A DNA stretch of 64,000 nucleotides from an uncultured Clostridia bacterium. GTDB lineage: Bacteria; Bacillota; Clostridia; Lachnospirales; CAG-274. This document shows, in pieces, positions 44,702-54,286 of this stretch (within the stretch, counting starts at the first letter, position 1; the number at the start of each line of letters is the position of its first letter). The DNA lies in contig CANRPW010000007.1 in NCBI GenBank assembly GCA_947632615.1, forward strand, positions 47,649 to 111,648, read 5' to 3'. The position numbers and the translations under genes are program-made. Below the pieces are notes generated by a model, which was not told where the DNA came from, searched no databases, and was given only the letters and a program-made list of their open reading frames with translations.

Positions 44702-46879
44702 ATGAAATCATTTATAGATTTGCTTAAAAAGGAGCTTAAGCTGAATATGGGCTTTGGCATTCTTGCAACAGTATACATATTTTTTGCCCGTTTTTTAACT
44801 TACTTTGCAATACTTTCTGAGGGCATAGAAAGAGCTGCGGAAGACAGCCTGTACGCCACTCCCCCGGGTTTGATAGCAAAGTCATATCTGGGCACAGGAA
44901 ACTTTTTTCACCCTGCCGTAGTAATAACCGTTGCCGGGCTGTTCGGTCTGCTTTTCATACACTATCTTCATGTAAGAAAAACGGTAGACTTCTACCACGG
45001 TATGCCCTTTAAAAAGACGACCGTATTCGGAGTAAAATTTCTCTGCGGTATTATACTTTTTATGCTGGCATATTTTATAAATTTAGCTATCATGCTTATA
45101 GTAACGGCTTATACGGGGCTTCTTACCCTAAGCCTTATAGGCACGGCAGTTATGACATTTATAAACGGCGTATTGGGCTTTTGCCTTATATATTCCGTAA
45201 CAATGCTGGCAGGTCTTTTAACCGCCACAGTCATGACGCATATTGTGCTTGCGGGTATATTCACATTTATAATACCCCTTGTAATAGGGCTTACAGAGGC
45301 GTGGTTTGAACGCTTCTTTGTCACCTACTATTCCACATGGGAGCTTGACAAATATATAAAAACATCTCCCGTGGCATATTTTACTTCCACCTGCAACAAA
45401 AACAGCCCCTCACAGCTTTTGGCTCTGCTTACAGCCTCGGCAGTGTTTACGGCGATATGCTTTATAGTGTGCAAAATAAGAAAGTCTGAGGCTGTGGAAA
45501 TATCACTTTCATTTGAAAGAACAGTCACTCCCTTAAGAATATTCTTCTCGGTAGTGCTTGGCGTTATGGGCGGCTTCGTATTTGAGTCAATGTTCTGGCA
45601 TGCAAGCGGTAACATCACCTTTACCGTAGGTATGTTTATAATTGGCTTGGTTTCATCTGTAATAATACAGATAATATTCCGTCTTGACTTTACGGCAGCC
45701 TTTAAAAATAAAAAATGCCTTTTAATAACAACAGTCATCTTCGCTGTTATGCTTATAGCCTCCTTCGGAAGTGCAAAAAGCTATAACACCTATGTTCTGT
45801 CGCAAGACAAAATAGCAAGCGCGGCAATATCAATACTTAACATACAAAATGTTGAGGAATACAGAATGCCCATAGAGAATGATGAATGGGCGACGAATAA
45901 CTTATCAGACTATAACGGAGAGACCACGTATAAATTGGCTACAGACACAGAAGGTCTGATGTTAGACAACATGAATATAACAGACAGCGCTCTTGTAAAT
46001 GAATTTTTAACCAATATCACCGAAGACTATAAGGACGGAACCTATGACAAGCCCTATGAGGATGCCTCAAGCGGAGACAGCCATACTTTTGTAAGCGTCA
46101 AGGTCACCCCTAAGAGGGGAAGACCCTACTACAGAAATTATAAAACAGACATCACCAAACACGAGGATGTATTCAAAAAGCTGATAGCCTCTCCCGAATA
46201 TAAGCAGGGACTTTGGCCAAACGTATACAATATGGATCCCGGTGAGATAAAGTGCATACACGTAAACAACAATTTCACCTTCCATAAAGATGAGATTTTC
46301 AATACCGACGAAGATCTGGCAAAAAGGCTTACGGAGGCGCTTAAGAAAGACTACGACAACATTACACCTGAGGAGCTTTTATACGACGACCCTATTGCGT
46401 TTTTGCTCTATTATAATAAAGCTTCCGACAAAGCCGATGATGGCTCGGGATACGCTCTGCCTTCAGACAGTTACAATTCGGGCAATGTGTACATCTATCC
46501 TTCATTCACAAACTCCATAGCCGTACTTAAAGAATTGGGCTTTAAGGAATACACAGATGAAGAAATAATCGCCAACATAAAGCATATAGAAATATCCCAA
46601 GCGAAAAACGGCTTTTACACTGATAACGATTACACAGACAAAAACGAAATAGCGGAAATTTATCCCTGCCTGTCCTGGAATATGCAGCGCAAGCCCTTTA
46701 AAAACTATCTGTCAGATTATTTATATGTAGATGTCGACTCAAATGACGGTTGGAGCAGCTCAGACACAGGCAACCGTACAGGCACAATGTTTGGCATTTA
46801 TATAGAAAACGGCCCCGAAACGCCCGACTTTCTGAAAGCAAAGGCCAATGAATTGGCAGAAGACAACGAAACAGAATAA
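44702..46879 (+). CDS. ABC transporter permease, large
   Basis: 725 residues. Residues 1-360 contain about seven to eight membrane segments. A further hydrophobic segment near residue 345 is followed by a soluble region of about 350 residues with many acidic and aromatic residues, similar to the C-terminal domain (DUF6449-like) of such permeases. The start follows AAAGGAGG. Third gene of the GntR-ATPase-permease operon. An insertion sequence begins 32 bases after its stop. Confidence 0.8.
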   Translation: MKSFIDLLKKELKLNMGFGILATVYIFFARFLTYFAILSEGIERAAEDSLYATPPGLIAKSYLGTGNFFHPAVVITVAGLFGLLFIHYLHVRKTVDFYHGMPFKKTTVFGVKFLCGIILFMLAYFINLAIMLIVTAYTGLLTLSLIGTAVMTFINGVLGFCLIYSVTMLAGLLTATVMTHIVLAGIFTFIIPLVIGLTEAWFERFFVTYYSTWELDKYIKTSPVAYFTSTCNKNSPSQLLALLTASAVFTAICFIVCKIRKSEAVEISLSFERTVTPLRIFFSVVLGVMGGFVFESMFWHASGNITFTVGMFIIGLVSSVIIQIIFRLDFTAAFKNKKCLLITTVIFAVMLIASFGSAKSYNTYVLSQDKIASAAISILNIQNVEEYRMPIENDEWATNNLSDYNGETTYKLATDTEGLMLDNMNITDSALVNEFLTNITEDYKDGTYDKPYEDASSGDSHTFVSVKVTPKRGRPYYRNYKTDITKHEDVFKKLIASPEYKQGLWPNVYNMDPGEIKCIHVNNNFTFHKDEIFNTDEDLAKRLTEALKKDYDNITPEELLYDDPIAFLLYYNKASDKADDGSGYALPSDSYNSGNVYIYPSFTNSIAVLKELGFKEYTDEEIIANIKHIEISQAKNGFYTDNDYTDKNEIAEIYPCLSWNMQRKPFKNYLSDYLYVDVDSNDGWSSSDTGNRTGTMFGIYIENGPETPDFLKAKANELAEDNETE

Positions 46880-46967
46880 AACAAACGCCCTTCCCTAAAG
46901 GCGGTGTGAGGTGACCCCCAAAAGTTGGACTTAATGGCGTAGCAGTTTAAGGCTGCTGCGCCGTTTT

Positions 46968-47858
46968 TTATGCTGCCATGTGATTTAGCCTGTATTCCAC
47001 AGGACTCATATAGTCCATCTTTGATTTTATTCTTTGTTCGTTATAATACTTTATGTATTTTTCTATTGTTTCTTTTAGTTGGGTATAACTGTAATAGACT
47101 TTTCCATAGTACATTTCCTGTTTCATAATTCCGAAAAAGTTTTCCATTACAGAATTATCGTGGCAATTTCCTTTCCGTGACATGCTTTGAAAAATTTTGT
47201 TTATTTTCAATGTATGCTCATAAGCTTTCATCTGATATGCTCAGCCTTGATCCGAGTGAAAAGTTCTTCTGTATTTGCAGTCGCTTGTGACAGCTATAGC
47301 CTTATTCAGTGCTTTCATTATATTTTCTGCCGATGGTCGTTTTGGGATACCATAACTTATGATCTCTCCGTTATACATATCCATAAATGGATCAAGATAG
47401 AGTTTTTTGATTATCATTCTTCCTTTATCGTCTATTTCGTAATACTTGAACTCGGTTGTGTCTGTTGTTATATTTTGATGCGATATATTTGTTCTGAAGC
47501 ACCTGTTTATTCTGTTTGGTGCAACTTTTCCGACCTTGCCTTTATAAGAATTATACTTACGACTTATTCTCGTAAATGAAGTTACTTGTAAACCAAGCTT
47601 CTGTACAATCCTTTGAACTCGCTTTTTGTTGACTTTTGTCCCTTGTTTTCTTAATGCTCCATATATCCTGCGATGACCAAAATCTTTATGTTCTTTCCGT
47701 ATGTCAAGAACCTTTTGCTCTAATTCTTTGTTTGGGTTTTTGCGTTCAAAACGCTTTTGCCAATACATATAGATTGATTTTGGAAATTCCAAAACAGTGA
47801 GAATGTCTTTTAACTTAAATGATCCTCGGAGACTGTGTATTATCCTCGCTTTTTGTTC
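46968..47858 (-). pseudogene. IS3-family transposase orfB, nonsense-broken
   Basis: The DDE transposase is read in one frame from the slip site near 47852 to 46968. Domains: HTH_21-like segment (HRRIYGALRKQGTKVNKKRVQ), then the rve core with TTDTTEFKYYE, LDPFMDMYNGEIISYG and HSDQG. A TGA at 47241-47243 follows HSDQG, where this family has an aromatic residue or similar, and the frame continues AYQMKAYEHTL to the catalytic Glu region ENFFGIMKQEMYYG. The element is thus probably not autonomous. Confidence 0.85.
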
Positions 47859-48381
47859 TGAGGTGTTCCCTCTAAACGCAGTCTCCTCAACTCTTTTAAA
47901 TATGCATTTTCGATTCTTAGTTTTAAATTTTCCTCCTCTAATTGCTTTAAATACTCTGCATCAATATCTTTTTTTACTTGAAATATCATTATTTATCTCT
48001 TTTATTTGCTTCTTCACAGCTTTTCGCCTCCCTTTCCGCCTTGGTTTCAATGCATCCGAACCGACTGCCAGGTAGTCATTCACCCATTTGGTTATCAACG
48101 ATGGGTTGTTTATTCCGACTGAAAGCGCTAATTCCTGATATGAAACTTCTGTTGTTAAATATAATTCTACCATATGAAGTTTAAAATCAAAAGAATAATT
48201 TTCATTATTTTCCGGAATGAAACAATCCTTTTTCTCCAAAAGCATTATATGCTTTTACCCAACGCCTAACTATACTCTTATCAGATACGTTATATTTTTT
48301 AGCAATGTATCCATTTCCTCCTTCTCCTTTAAGGTATACTTCTACAACTTTCTTTTTAAATTCATAACTATATTTCGCCAT
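47840..48381 (-). pseudogene. IS3-family transposase orfA, frameshifted
   Basis: Begins with the ATG at 48381 (MAKYSYEFKKKVVEVYLKGE) as a helix-turn-helix protein. It then needs a frame change near 48200-48245 to join FDFKLHMVELYLTTEVSYQE, and another near 47970 at a run of seven A to join the leucine-zipper-like end DAEYLKQLEEENLKLRIENA. It ends at TAA 47840-47842. AACAAAAAGC near this end is the likely -1 slip site feeding orfB. Confidence 0.8.
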
Positions 48382-48540
48382 TAAAAACTGACCCCTGTCG
48401 TTAGATTTTGGTCTAACTTTTGGGAGTCAGTACAAAAATATTGGTACAGCAACGAGGCTTTCTTCATAGCTTCAATATCTTATATTTATGAATGAAGTGT
48501 AAAATTTGCTTCGTTCTTTCTTTTTGTTGCTTATAATCCG

Positions 48541-48569
48541 TTGTTTCAAACTCCGTTTACTCGTATAAT
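48541..48569 (+). promoter_or_regulatory. Promoter of the controller/endonuclease genes
   Basis: TTGTTT 48541-48546, 17 bp, TATAAT 48564-48569, about 22 bases before the controller ATG. Confidence 0.55.
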
Positions 48570-48591
48570 ATTAATATGGAGGTGTATCTCT

Positions 48592-48798
48592 ATGATTACT
48601 GAAGACTTAGGTAAACGAATACGTGAGCTGCGCCAGAAAACCGGGCTGAGCCAAGAAAAGTTCGCGCTGAAAATAGGCATGGACAGAACCTACTTTGCAT
48701 CCGTAGAGGCCGGTAGGCGGAACATTGCAATCTGCAATATAAAGAAAATTGCTGACGGGCTGGATGTAACACTCAGCGAATTGTTTGAAGGATTATAA
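48592..48798 (+). CDS. XRE-family regulator, likely restriction-modification controller
   Basis: 68 residues from the ATG at 48592 after GGAGGTG. One Cro/CI-type helix-turn-helix: GKRIRELRQKTGLSQEKFALKIG followed by DRTYFASVEAGRRN, the pattern of C proteins that time expression of restriction enzymes. It ends 12 bases before the 684-residue nuclease gene, which fits that role. Confidence 0.85.
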   Translation: MITEDLGKRIRELRQKTGLSQEKFALKIGMDRTYFASVEAGRRNIAICNIKKIADGLDVTLSELFEGL

Positions 48799-48810
48799 GG
48801 AGGTGAACCG

Positions 48811-50865
48811 ATGAACACATATAGAATCCATGGCGATAATATTGTGGAGTGTGAACGCATCGCTAATATCATTATCAAAACATTAAATCCCAATAATATC
48901 CATTCAAAGTTAATATCCCCCTCCACGGTCGCGTTAATCATCAAAGCAACATATCTGGGCCAGGAGATTCAGTGGTGCTTGGAATTACTTCCCGGATTTA
49001 ATAAAAATACGAAGAAACGCTGGAGTGGTAATATTTTCGATGCATTGAAAGAAGCTGGGAGTTTTTTCGACGAAACACCGGACGCAATAATATCTGTAGT
49101 CGAGAATGACACTGAAGAGCGGATATTGCTTGGAATCGAGTTCTGCTCAGCACTTCAAGCGGGGAATCAGACATGGCAGCGAAGCGCACGTGCGTTTTCT
49201 ACCGGCCGAACAGGATGCCCGTATATCTATATCGTTGATTTTGTGAAGTATGAATTGGATAACAAAACAAGGAAACGTAAGAATTTAAGATTCCCTAATG
49301 CTGCTGTTCCGTATAGCTATGTCAATTACTCAAAAAACACAGGTAACTTTGTTGCTCAGTTGTACACAAAATCTGAAGAATTTGACCGTTCGAAAGATTC
49401 TGCTATAAAAGGATTTGACGAAGATAATTTTGGCAGCAAGGAGTTAGGCGTATATATAGTTAAAAAGATGCTTGGATTAGATACTCAATCTGAAGAGAAC
49501 GCTATTCTTAATAAAAATATGAATGTCGTTCAATTTCTTGCCAATAAATCAAACGATACTATCAATTACACTGCTGAGGAATGGCAAAAAATATACAATC
49601 TTGGCGAAAAGGACATTGTTGATTTTGCCGTTGACAGTAAAAGGTTTATTTTTCACAAAACAATCGCAGCCAAAAGTCATCACGGTTATTCCGAAGAAGT
49701 TGTTAAACTTATTGATAAGTTAAGCGTAGGGCTTGCGTCAAAGAATTTGCCTTTCGGAATTGTTCCTGCAGAGAAGCGTGCTGCTTTTGCAAAAAGACTT
49801 TCAGAGTTATATCCCAAAACGGATAGAACAGTAATAAATGCAATTGGAAGCAATGAGAAACACTTAATCATAGCTTTGTTTAAGGGTTTCAAACCTCGTG
49901 GTGATGATAATCGACCGGATAGAGGCCTACTTCCGTTAGCGGCCATGCTTTCTGCTTCTGATGTTGATGTAATGACATATATCTATGGGCCGATGATTGA
50001 AACAAACCTTAAGCTATTGGATTCACAGCCATTAAAACTTGCTAATTGCAACGGTCTCTGGCGGTCTATCCTCGCTTTGAGCAATTTTGTCGCACTAGAT
50101 GTTCCTGTTTTAGCAAGGGAAAAATATGATGCAGAGCGCATATATGATACTTCGGCAATAAAAAGACATTTTGCAAACATCGGTATTGGTAAAACAATAG
50201 AAGCTAAACGTTGTTTTCCGGCCATACCTGTCAATTACGGTGAAGATGACGTTGATACCGGGATTCACTACTTATTTGCTCATATTCTCGGAAAAGTTTG
50301 TTTCGAGGGAATGTGTAATCCTCCCGGTGGAGATTGGAGTGGATTTTCGGTAATAAATGACAATTACGAAAACAGATGGCTGTCACTGCCGAGAGTAAGC
50401 AATATGGTTAGCAGCAAGAGACCAGATCATATTCTTGAAATCTTTGGAGTGTTTGATAAGCCGCTACTCCTTTCCGTTGAATCCAAGGAAAAATCAGCGG
50501 ACTTGGAAACAGATGTTGGCACCAAACTTATTACATATATAAAACGTTTGATGGACTATGTTCCCAGCGCAAAGCGACAAATATATCCTAATCTGTCAGA
50601 ATGGCAATGGGGTGATAAAAAATTATCATTCTCTGATTTTGAAACTATATCTGCGGCGGCATATCTCAAGAAGTATGCTGAGCCTGCATCGGTGGTGTTT
50701 ACCAAAAATTGTGAAATACTATTTGTCATGAATCCGGTAATGACAGAAAAATTAATAGGATGGGAGATTGAGATCATACCATCCACAAAGCGCAGTGAGG
50801 TTCTCAAAGAATTCATCTTGCAGAAATATAGTGCCACCGGGAACAGTCAATTTTTCTTTAAATAA
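48811..50865 (+). CDS. Putative restriction endonuclease with PD-(D/E)XK site
   Basis: 684 residues, soluble. A PD-(D/E)XK site is visible near the C-terminus: P538-D539 in KRPDHILEIFG, then E557-S-K559 in LLLSVESKEK, with 17 residues between, a normal spacing. An N-terminal segment (LLGIEFCSALQAGNQTWQRS, about residues 108-128) may be a second conserved region, perhaps for DNA recognition. I do not recognise a named enzyme. Context makes restriction the likely role: a controller directly before, two DNA methyltransferases convergent after, and its TAA touching the end of the methylase operon. It is far larger than GATC-cutting DpnII-type enzymes. Confidence 0.75.
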   Translation: MNTYRIHGDNIVECERIANIIIKTLNPNNIHSKLISPSTVALIIKATYLGQEIQWCLELLPGFNKNTKKRWSGNIFDALKEAGSFFDETPDAIISVVENDTEERILLGIEFCSALQAGNQTWQRSARAFSTGRTGCPYIYIVDFVKYELDNKTRKRKNLRFPNAAVPYSYVNYSKNTGNFVAQLYTKSEEFDRSKDSAIKGFDEDNFGSKELGVYIVKKMLGLDTQSEENAILNKNMNVVQFLANKSNDTINYTAEEWQKIYNLGEKDIVDFAVDSKRFIFHKTIAAKSHHGYSEEVVKLIDKLSVGLASKNLPFGIVPAEKRAAFAKRLSELYPKTDRTVINAIGSNEKHLIIALFKGFKPRGDDNRPDRGLLPLAAMLSASDVDVMTYIYGPMIETNLKLLDSQPLKLANCNGLWRSILALSNFVALDVPVLAREKYDAERIYDTSAIKRHFANIGIGKTIEAKRCFPAIPVNYGEDDVDTGIHYLFAHILGKVCFEGMCNPPGGDWSGFSVINDNYENRWLSLPRVSNMVSSKRPDHILEIFGVFDKPLLLSVESKEKSADLETDVGTKLITYIKRLMDYVPSAKRQIYPNLSEWQWGDKKLSFSDFETISAAAYLKKYAEPASVVFTKNCEILFVMNPVMTEKLIGWEIEIIPSTKRSEVLKEFILQKYSATGNSQFFFK

Positions 50866-51666
50866 TCAGTAATTCAGATAAAGGGACTCGAGAACTTTCT
50901 CGGTCTCTTTATCTATAACTTTTTTAAAGGTGGAATTTCCGGAAGGAATAAACTCATGGCGTTTGTAGAGTTCTTTTGGCAAATCAACGGTATAGTTTTC
51001 CTTCCCACGAATTCCATCAAAGGAAAGCAGATATTTTATCCCTCTTACATTCAAATCTTCGAGATATTCGAGGAAACGGTTATAGTCAATAGTTCCGAAA
51101 TAACGGCCTTTTGTGTGAAAATATGGTGGATCGAGATATACAATATCCCCGGCAACGGCTGATTGTGTTGTGTTATAGTATTCGTCTGCGGAAAAAGATG
51201 CTCCTTGAATATGTGCAGACCAGTCAAGGATTATTTCACGTAAACTGTCTGGTTTGATACCCGATCTTGAATAGTGTAGTGAATTATTAAACTCACCTTT
51301 ATCATTAAATCGGATTAGACCATTAACACATGTTCTTGAAAGAAAGAGCAAATCCTGTGGGTTGTTATGCTGATTGAAAGCATCACGTATATCATAATAC
51401 GCTGTATATCCCTCGTTCTGAAGCCTCGACCATCTGGTTTCATATTCTGATGCAAGCTGCTCCGGATGCTCTTTTATTTCATTCCAAAGAGCAATTAGAG
51501 GTACACAAATATCACCACAAATGCTTTTTGATGGGTTTATTGCATATAGCATTGATCCCCCACCTATAAATGGCTCAAAATATGTCCCAAAGGTCTCCGG
51601 AAAAAATGATTTGATTTTTAATGCTTGGGAACGTTTGCTGCCACTCCACTTAATCACGGGTTTCAT
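50866..51666 (-). CDS. DNA adenine methyltransferase, alpha class (D12/Dam family)
   Basis: 266 residues. Motif order is KWSGSKR, AdoMet-binding PFIGGGSML (about 32-40), then catalytic DPPY in VYLDPPYFHTKG. AdoMet motif before DPPY marks the alpha class (Dam, M.DpnII-like), methylating adenine N6. Its start overlaps the end of the beta-class methylase gene by 17 bases. It presumably protects one strand or site of the cognate sequence. Confidence 0.9.
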   Translation of the reverse strand: MKPVIKWSGSKRSQALKIKSFFPETFGTYFEPFIGGGSMLYAINPSKSICGDICVPLIALWNEIKEHPEQLASEYETRWSRLQNEGYTAYYDIRDAFNQHNNPQDLLFLSRTCVNGLIRFNDKGEFNNSLHYSRSGIKPDSLREIILDWSAHIQGASFSADEYYNTTQSAVAGDIVYLDPPYFHTKGRYFGTIDYNRFLEYLEDLNVRGIKYLLSFDGIRGKENYTVDLPKELYKRHEFIPSGNSTFKKVIDKETEKVLESLYLNY

Positions 51667-52543
51667 CGTTGTCTTTTTCCTCCTGCCTGAATTGGAACAG
51701 ATTCATCTGCTCATTTTCTTGCTCTGTATGAGCTAAACGCTCCTCAGATATTTTACAATATTCTTCTTCGGTCTCAAATCCAATATAATGACGCCCTGTC
51801 ATTTTTGCCGCAACACATTCACTGCCTGCACCAGAGAAGGGAGTCAGCATAATATCTCCCGGCCGAGAGGATAATTTAATCATTCGTGTTAAAACCTTAA
51901 TGGGTTTTTGAGTGGGATGCTTGCCGTATTTTAATTCGTCTGGTTTTTTATTGTTTGACAAATCCCATACCGTTCTCATTTGCTTGCCGCGAGATTTCAA
52001 TTCGTCTCCCGAGAAATCTCCGTTTTTAGAATACTCATAGTCAAAATAGTAGTTGCGCTTCTTTCCGCCGGAATGAGCCCACAGTATTGTTTCGTGGCTT
52101 GCAGTAAGCCTTCTGCAAGAAAGATTCGGAAAAGCGTTCTTTTTATACCAAATTACCTCGTTAATAATTTCAATACCGAGCATCTGGCATACAATGTTGA
52201 TGATACCGATGTTATGATAAGTGCCAAATATCCATATTGAACCGGTTGGTTTCAGAATTCTCTTTGCTTCAGTCAGCCATGCTGTGGAAAAATTGAAATA
52301 GTCCTCAAGTGACATATTGTCCCAATTTTCGTTGGTGATATTCCAGTTTCCACCCATGCCAGACAAGGAAACGCTATTATCCCATTTCCAATCACCACTC
52401 TTGGATAGATTGTATGGCGGATCAGCAATAATAATATCAACACAATTAGAAGGCATTGCTTTCATTCCTTCAATACAATCGGAATTACTAATATAGTCGT
52501 AGGGAATTATCACCGGAGTTATTTCCTCCTTATACTGTTTCAT
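51650..52543 (-). CDS. DNA methyltransferase, beta class
   Basis: 297 residues. The catalytic motif comes first (IIADPPYNLSKSGDWKWD, about residues 39-56). The AdoMet motif comes last (MLTPFSGAGSECVAAK), which defines the beta class (N6-adenine or N4-cytosine). The middle HPTQKPIKVLTRMI block is typical. It overlaps the regulator before it by 4 bases and the alpha-class methylase after it by 17 bases, so all three are cotranslated. Confidence 0.9.
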   Translation of the reverse strand: MKQYKEEITPVIIPYDYISNSDCIEGMKAMPSNCVDIIIADPPYNLSKSGDWKWDNSVSLSGMGGNWNITNENWDNMSLEDYFNFSTAWLTEAKRILKPTGSIWIFGTYHNIGIINIVCQMLGIEIINEVIWYKKNAFPNLSCRRLTASHETILWAHSGGKKRNYYFDYEYSKNGDFSGDELKSRGKQMRTVWDLSNNKKPDELKYGKHPTQKPIKVLTRMIKLSSRPGDIMLTPFSGAGSECVAAKMTGRHYIGFETEEEYCKISEERLAHTEQENEQMNLFQFRQEEKDNDETRD

Positions 52544-52764
52544 TTCGGTTCCTCCGCTGTTTCTCCGCTGATATACTCAACGATATCACCAATGTCTGTT
52601 TTTAGAGATTCACATATTTTACTCAAAACAGATAACGTAACTTCCTCATCACGGTTTAATTTTGTCATGGTGTTAGGTGAAATACCTGTCATCCTTCTTA
52701 ACTCTGCTTTGCTTATTTTTTTGTCAATCAGTAATTTCCATAGTTTATTATATGATAAGGTCAT
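52540..52764 (-). CDS. XRE-family helix-turn-helix protein (YozG-like)
   Basis: 74 residues. One Cro/CI helix-turn-helix: YNKLWKLLIDKKISKAELRR followed by GISPNTMTKLNRDE. First gene of the methylase operon, ATG after GGAGGTG. With the separate controller before the nuclease, each arm of the locus has its own HTH gene. Confidence 0.85.
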   Translation of the reverse strand: MTLSYNKLWKLLIDKKISKAELRRMTGISPNTMTKLNRDEEVTLSVLSKICESLKTDIGDIVEYISGETAEEPK

Positions 52765-52791
52765 AACGCACCTCCTACAAGACTACGACTG

Positions 52792-52820
52792 ATTATAGCA
52801 CACAAATAGCTTTTTCGCAA
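52792..52820 (-). promoter_or_regulatory. Promoter of the methylase operon
   Basis: Minus-strand TTGCGA (52815-52820), 17 bp, TATAAT (52792-52797). Confidence 0.65.
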
Positions 52821-52844
52821 TAGTCTGTGAAAAATTCACAAAAA

Positions 52845-52886
52845 GAAAAGACCACACTAAAGGTATTATCCTTCGGTATGGTCTTT
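52845..52886 (-). terminator. Hairpin upstream of the methylase operon
   Basis: AAAGACCA and TGGTCTTT arms with inner GG/CC pairing. On the minus strand it is followed by TCTTTTTG, probably ending transcripts of the relic genes upstream. The remaining bases to 53013 show no gene. Confidence 0.5.
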
Positions 52887-53013
52887 AGTTTGTGCCTCCG
52901 CGTGAAGAGTGCCGATCAAAAATTCTTGTGTTTTAAAAAAATCACTACCTGGCATTAGGGTGTTATCCCCGGTGCGGCTATCCCTTTGCTATTTTAATCC
53001 GTTTCATCGGTCA

Positions 53014-53172
53014 TTATGAAATGCCAATATTCCCGGCGGTGTTCCTCACATAGCAGACCAGTTCATAATATTCTTTTTCGTAGGCCAGCCGCTGTACCAT
53101 GCTCGTGTCAAACATATTTGTGTATCCACTGTCCCGGATGGCGAGTATCTGCCCTCGAACAATGTCAGTCAT
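53014..53172 (-). CDS. DUF5049-like small protein, mobile-element relic
   Basis: A 52-residue frame starting MTDIVRGQILAIRDSGYTNM with a VQRLAYEKEYYELVCYV segment, resembling DUF5049 proteins of Clostridial integrative elements and phages. It overlaps the end of the DUF4314 pseudogene. It is intact but probably a remnant, since its usual neighbours are broken. Confidence 0.6.
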   Translation of the reverse strand: MTDIVRGQILAIRDSGYTNMFDTSMVQRLAYEKEYYELVCYVRNTAGNIGIS

Positions 53173-53392
53173 TGGTATCCGCCAACTTTCTCACACGGTC
53201 GATGCCATAAAGGACATTCAGGCAGAAACCATTGCTCCAGTTAACCATAATTTAGCCTGTCGAATCAATACCAGTGACTATCCCCGTGATGCCGACAGGC
53301 GGCGCGGTCGCATCGTCCATCTGTAGCAGTTCTACACGGCAGCCGATTGGGTATTCCCGGCGTAACCACTCCAGTAAATCTTTGTTCAGCAC
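53165..53392 (-). pseudogene. DUF4314 protein, nonsense-broken
   Basis: Starts with GTG at 53392 after [29 protein letters not shown] and [21 protein letters not shown], then TAA (53252-53254), then IMVNWSNGFCLNVLYGIDRV in the same frame. DUF4314 proteins form a small SH3-like domain and are common cargo of Clostridial conjugative elements. One nonsense change separates the halves. Confidence 0.75.
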
Positions 53393-54031
53393 AAGGCACC
53401 CTCCCTTCCATGAGCTGCTGCCGGAAAGATTGCTGAGCAGGATTTTCCACGCGGTCTTGTACTCTTTCCCGATAAAACCCAACCGGAGCAGAAAACAGCG
53501 AAAAGCATATTTCTCGTTATCCGACTCTGTGGTCTTTGGACTGATTCACTTTTGTTCCCGACTCATTTTGCACATAGCGGCAATCAGCCGGGTATAGGCA
53601 TCTGCCTCATCCGACTCCGGGACATTCTCAAACCATGGAAAAGCAATGGTCTCTTCAGTAATTTCAAGCGGCAGGCTATCAATGTACAGCGCTTTTTGAT
53701 GAGCTCACCCTTTGCATCCAGCAGATTCGTAAGGTTTCCCACATTTGCTTTGTCAAGCGGCAGGCTGATCGTCAGCCCCAAAGAACCTCCTGCGCGGCGG
53801 GTGTCTCGGCGTGAAAACCCTCTTTTTCAAGTTTCTCCAGCAGAGTTTCAATCTCCTCGCTGTCAGCTCTGTCATCGAATGTTATTGTGCCGTCCTTTCT
53901 CACTTCAATGTAGCCCACCTGATAGGCGAAGCTGGGAGCGCCAAGGTATTTCTTTTCGCAGCCGAAAAACAGGAGATGCGATCCGCCAGACGCTTTCTCT
54001 CGCTGCCTGTCACATTGTAATTGACTGTCAT
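53393..54031 (-). pseudogene. Conjugative-element accessory gene (virulence-protein-like), multiply broken
   Basis: From the ATG at 54031 after AAAGGAGG: MTVNYNVTGSERKRLADRIS, then pieces in other frames: KYLGAPSFAYQVGYIEV, DGTITFDDRADSEEIETLLE, GLTISLPLDKANVGNLTNLL, PLEITEETIAFPWFENVPES and [20 protein letters not shown]. Together these match a protein often annotated as a virulence protein in Clostridial integrative elements. At least three frame changes or stops make it non-functional. It directly precedes the DUF4314 and DUF5049 relics, the same order as in intact elements. Confidence 0.7.
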
Positions 54032-54154
54032 AGTGAAGTCCTCCTTTAATTTGGTAGTGACATATTCGCTCTAAATCGCAAGTATATCAAGCGGATTTCC
54101 AGAATAATGTAGACAAACATAACCATCGGTTATTGTTAAATTTGAGCATAAAGG

Positions 54155-54200
54155 AAAACGACCGTGTAGGAGCATTCTACTCTTACATGGTCGCCTTTCT
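54155..54200 (-). terminator. Hairpin between the MATE gene and the relic region
   Basis: CGACCATGTAAGAG pairs imperfectly with CTCCTACACGGTCG on the minus strand, followed by TTTTCC. Other sequence at 54060-54286 shows no gene. Confidence 0.4.
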
Positions 54201-54286
54201 CTTGCCTCGCTTGAAGATTGTCAGCTTAAATTTACTTATTTTCGTAAATCCCTAAGTTCAACCCCCTAATGGGAAGGGCTTATTTA

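Larger units (their letters stand above)
46912..48429 (-). mobile_element. Decayed IS3-family insertion sequence
   Basis: About 1518 bp bounded by imperfect inverted repeats TGACCCCCAAAAGTTGGAC (left) and TGACTCCCAAAAGTTAGAC (right, on the other strand). It encodes orfA and orfB in the IS3 arrangement with an A-rich slip site between them. Both genes carry inactivating changes. I see no clear target duplication. It separates the ABC operon from the restriction-modification locus. Confidence 0.88.

Noticed and set aside
47241..47243. TGA read as Trp in the transposase
   Set aside because: TGA ends many intact genes in the window (for example hisD), and the same element has frameshifts, so decay explains it.
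48811..50865. Calling the locus a DpnII (GATC) system
   Set aside because: Alpha and beta methylases fit, but the 684-residue nuclease is more than twice the usual DpnII size and shows no recognised similarity.
53274..54049. Plus-strand open frames in the relic region
   Set aside because: They are antisense to recognisable minus-strand fragments of DUF4314 and the virulence-protein-like gene.
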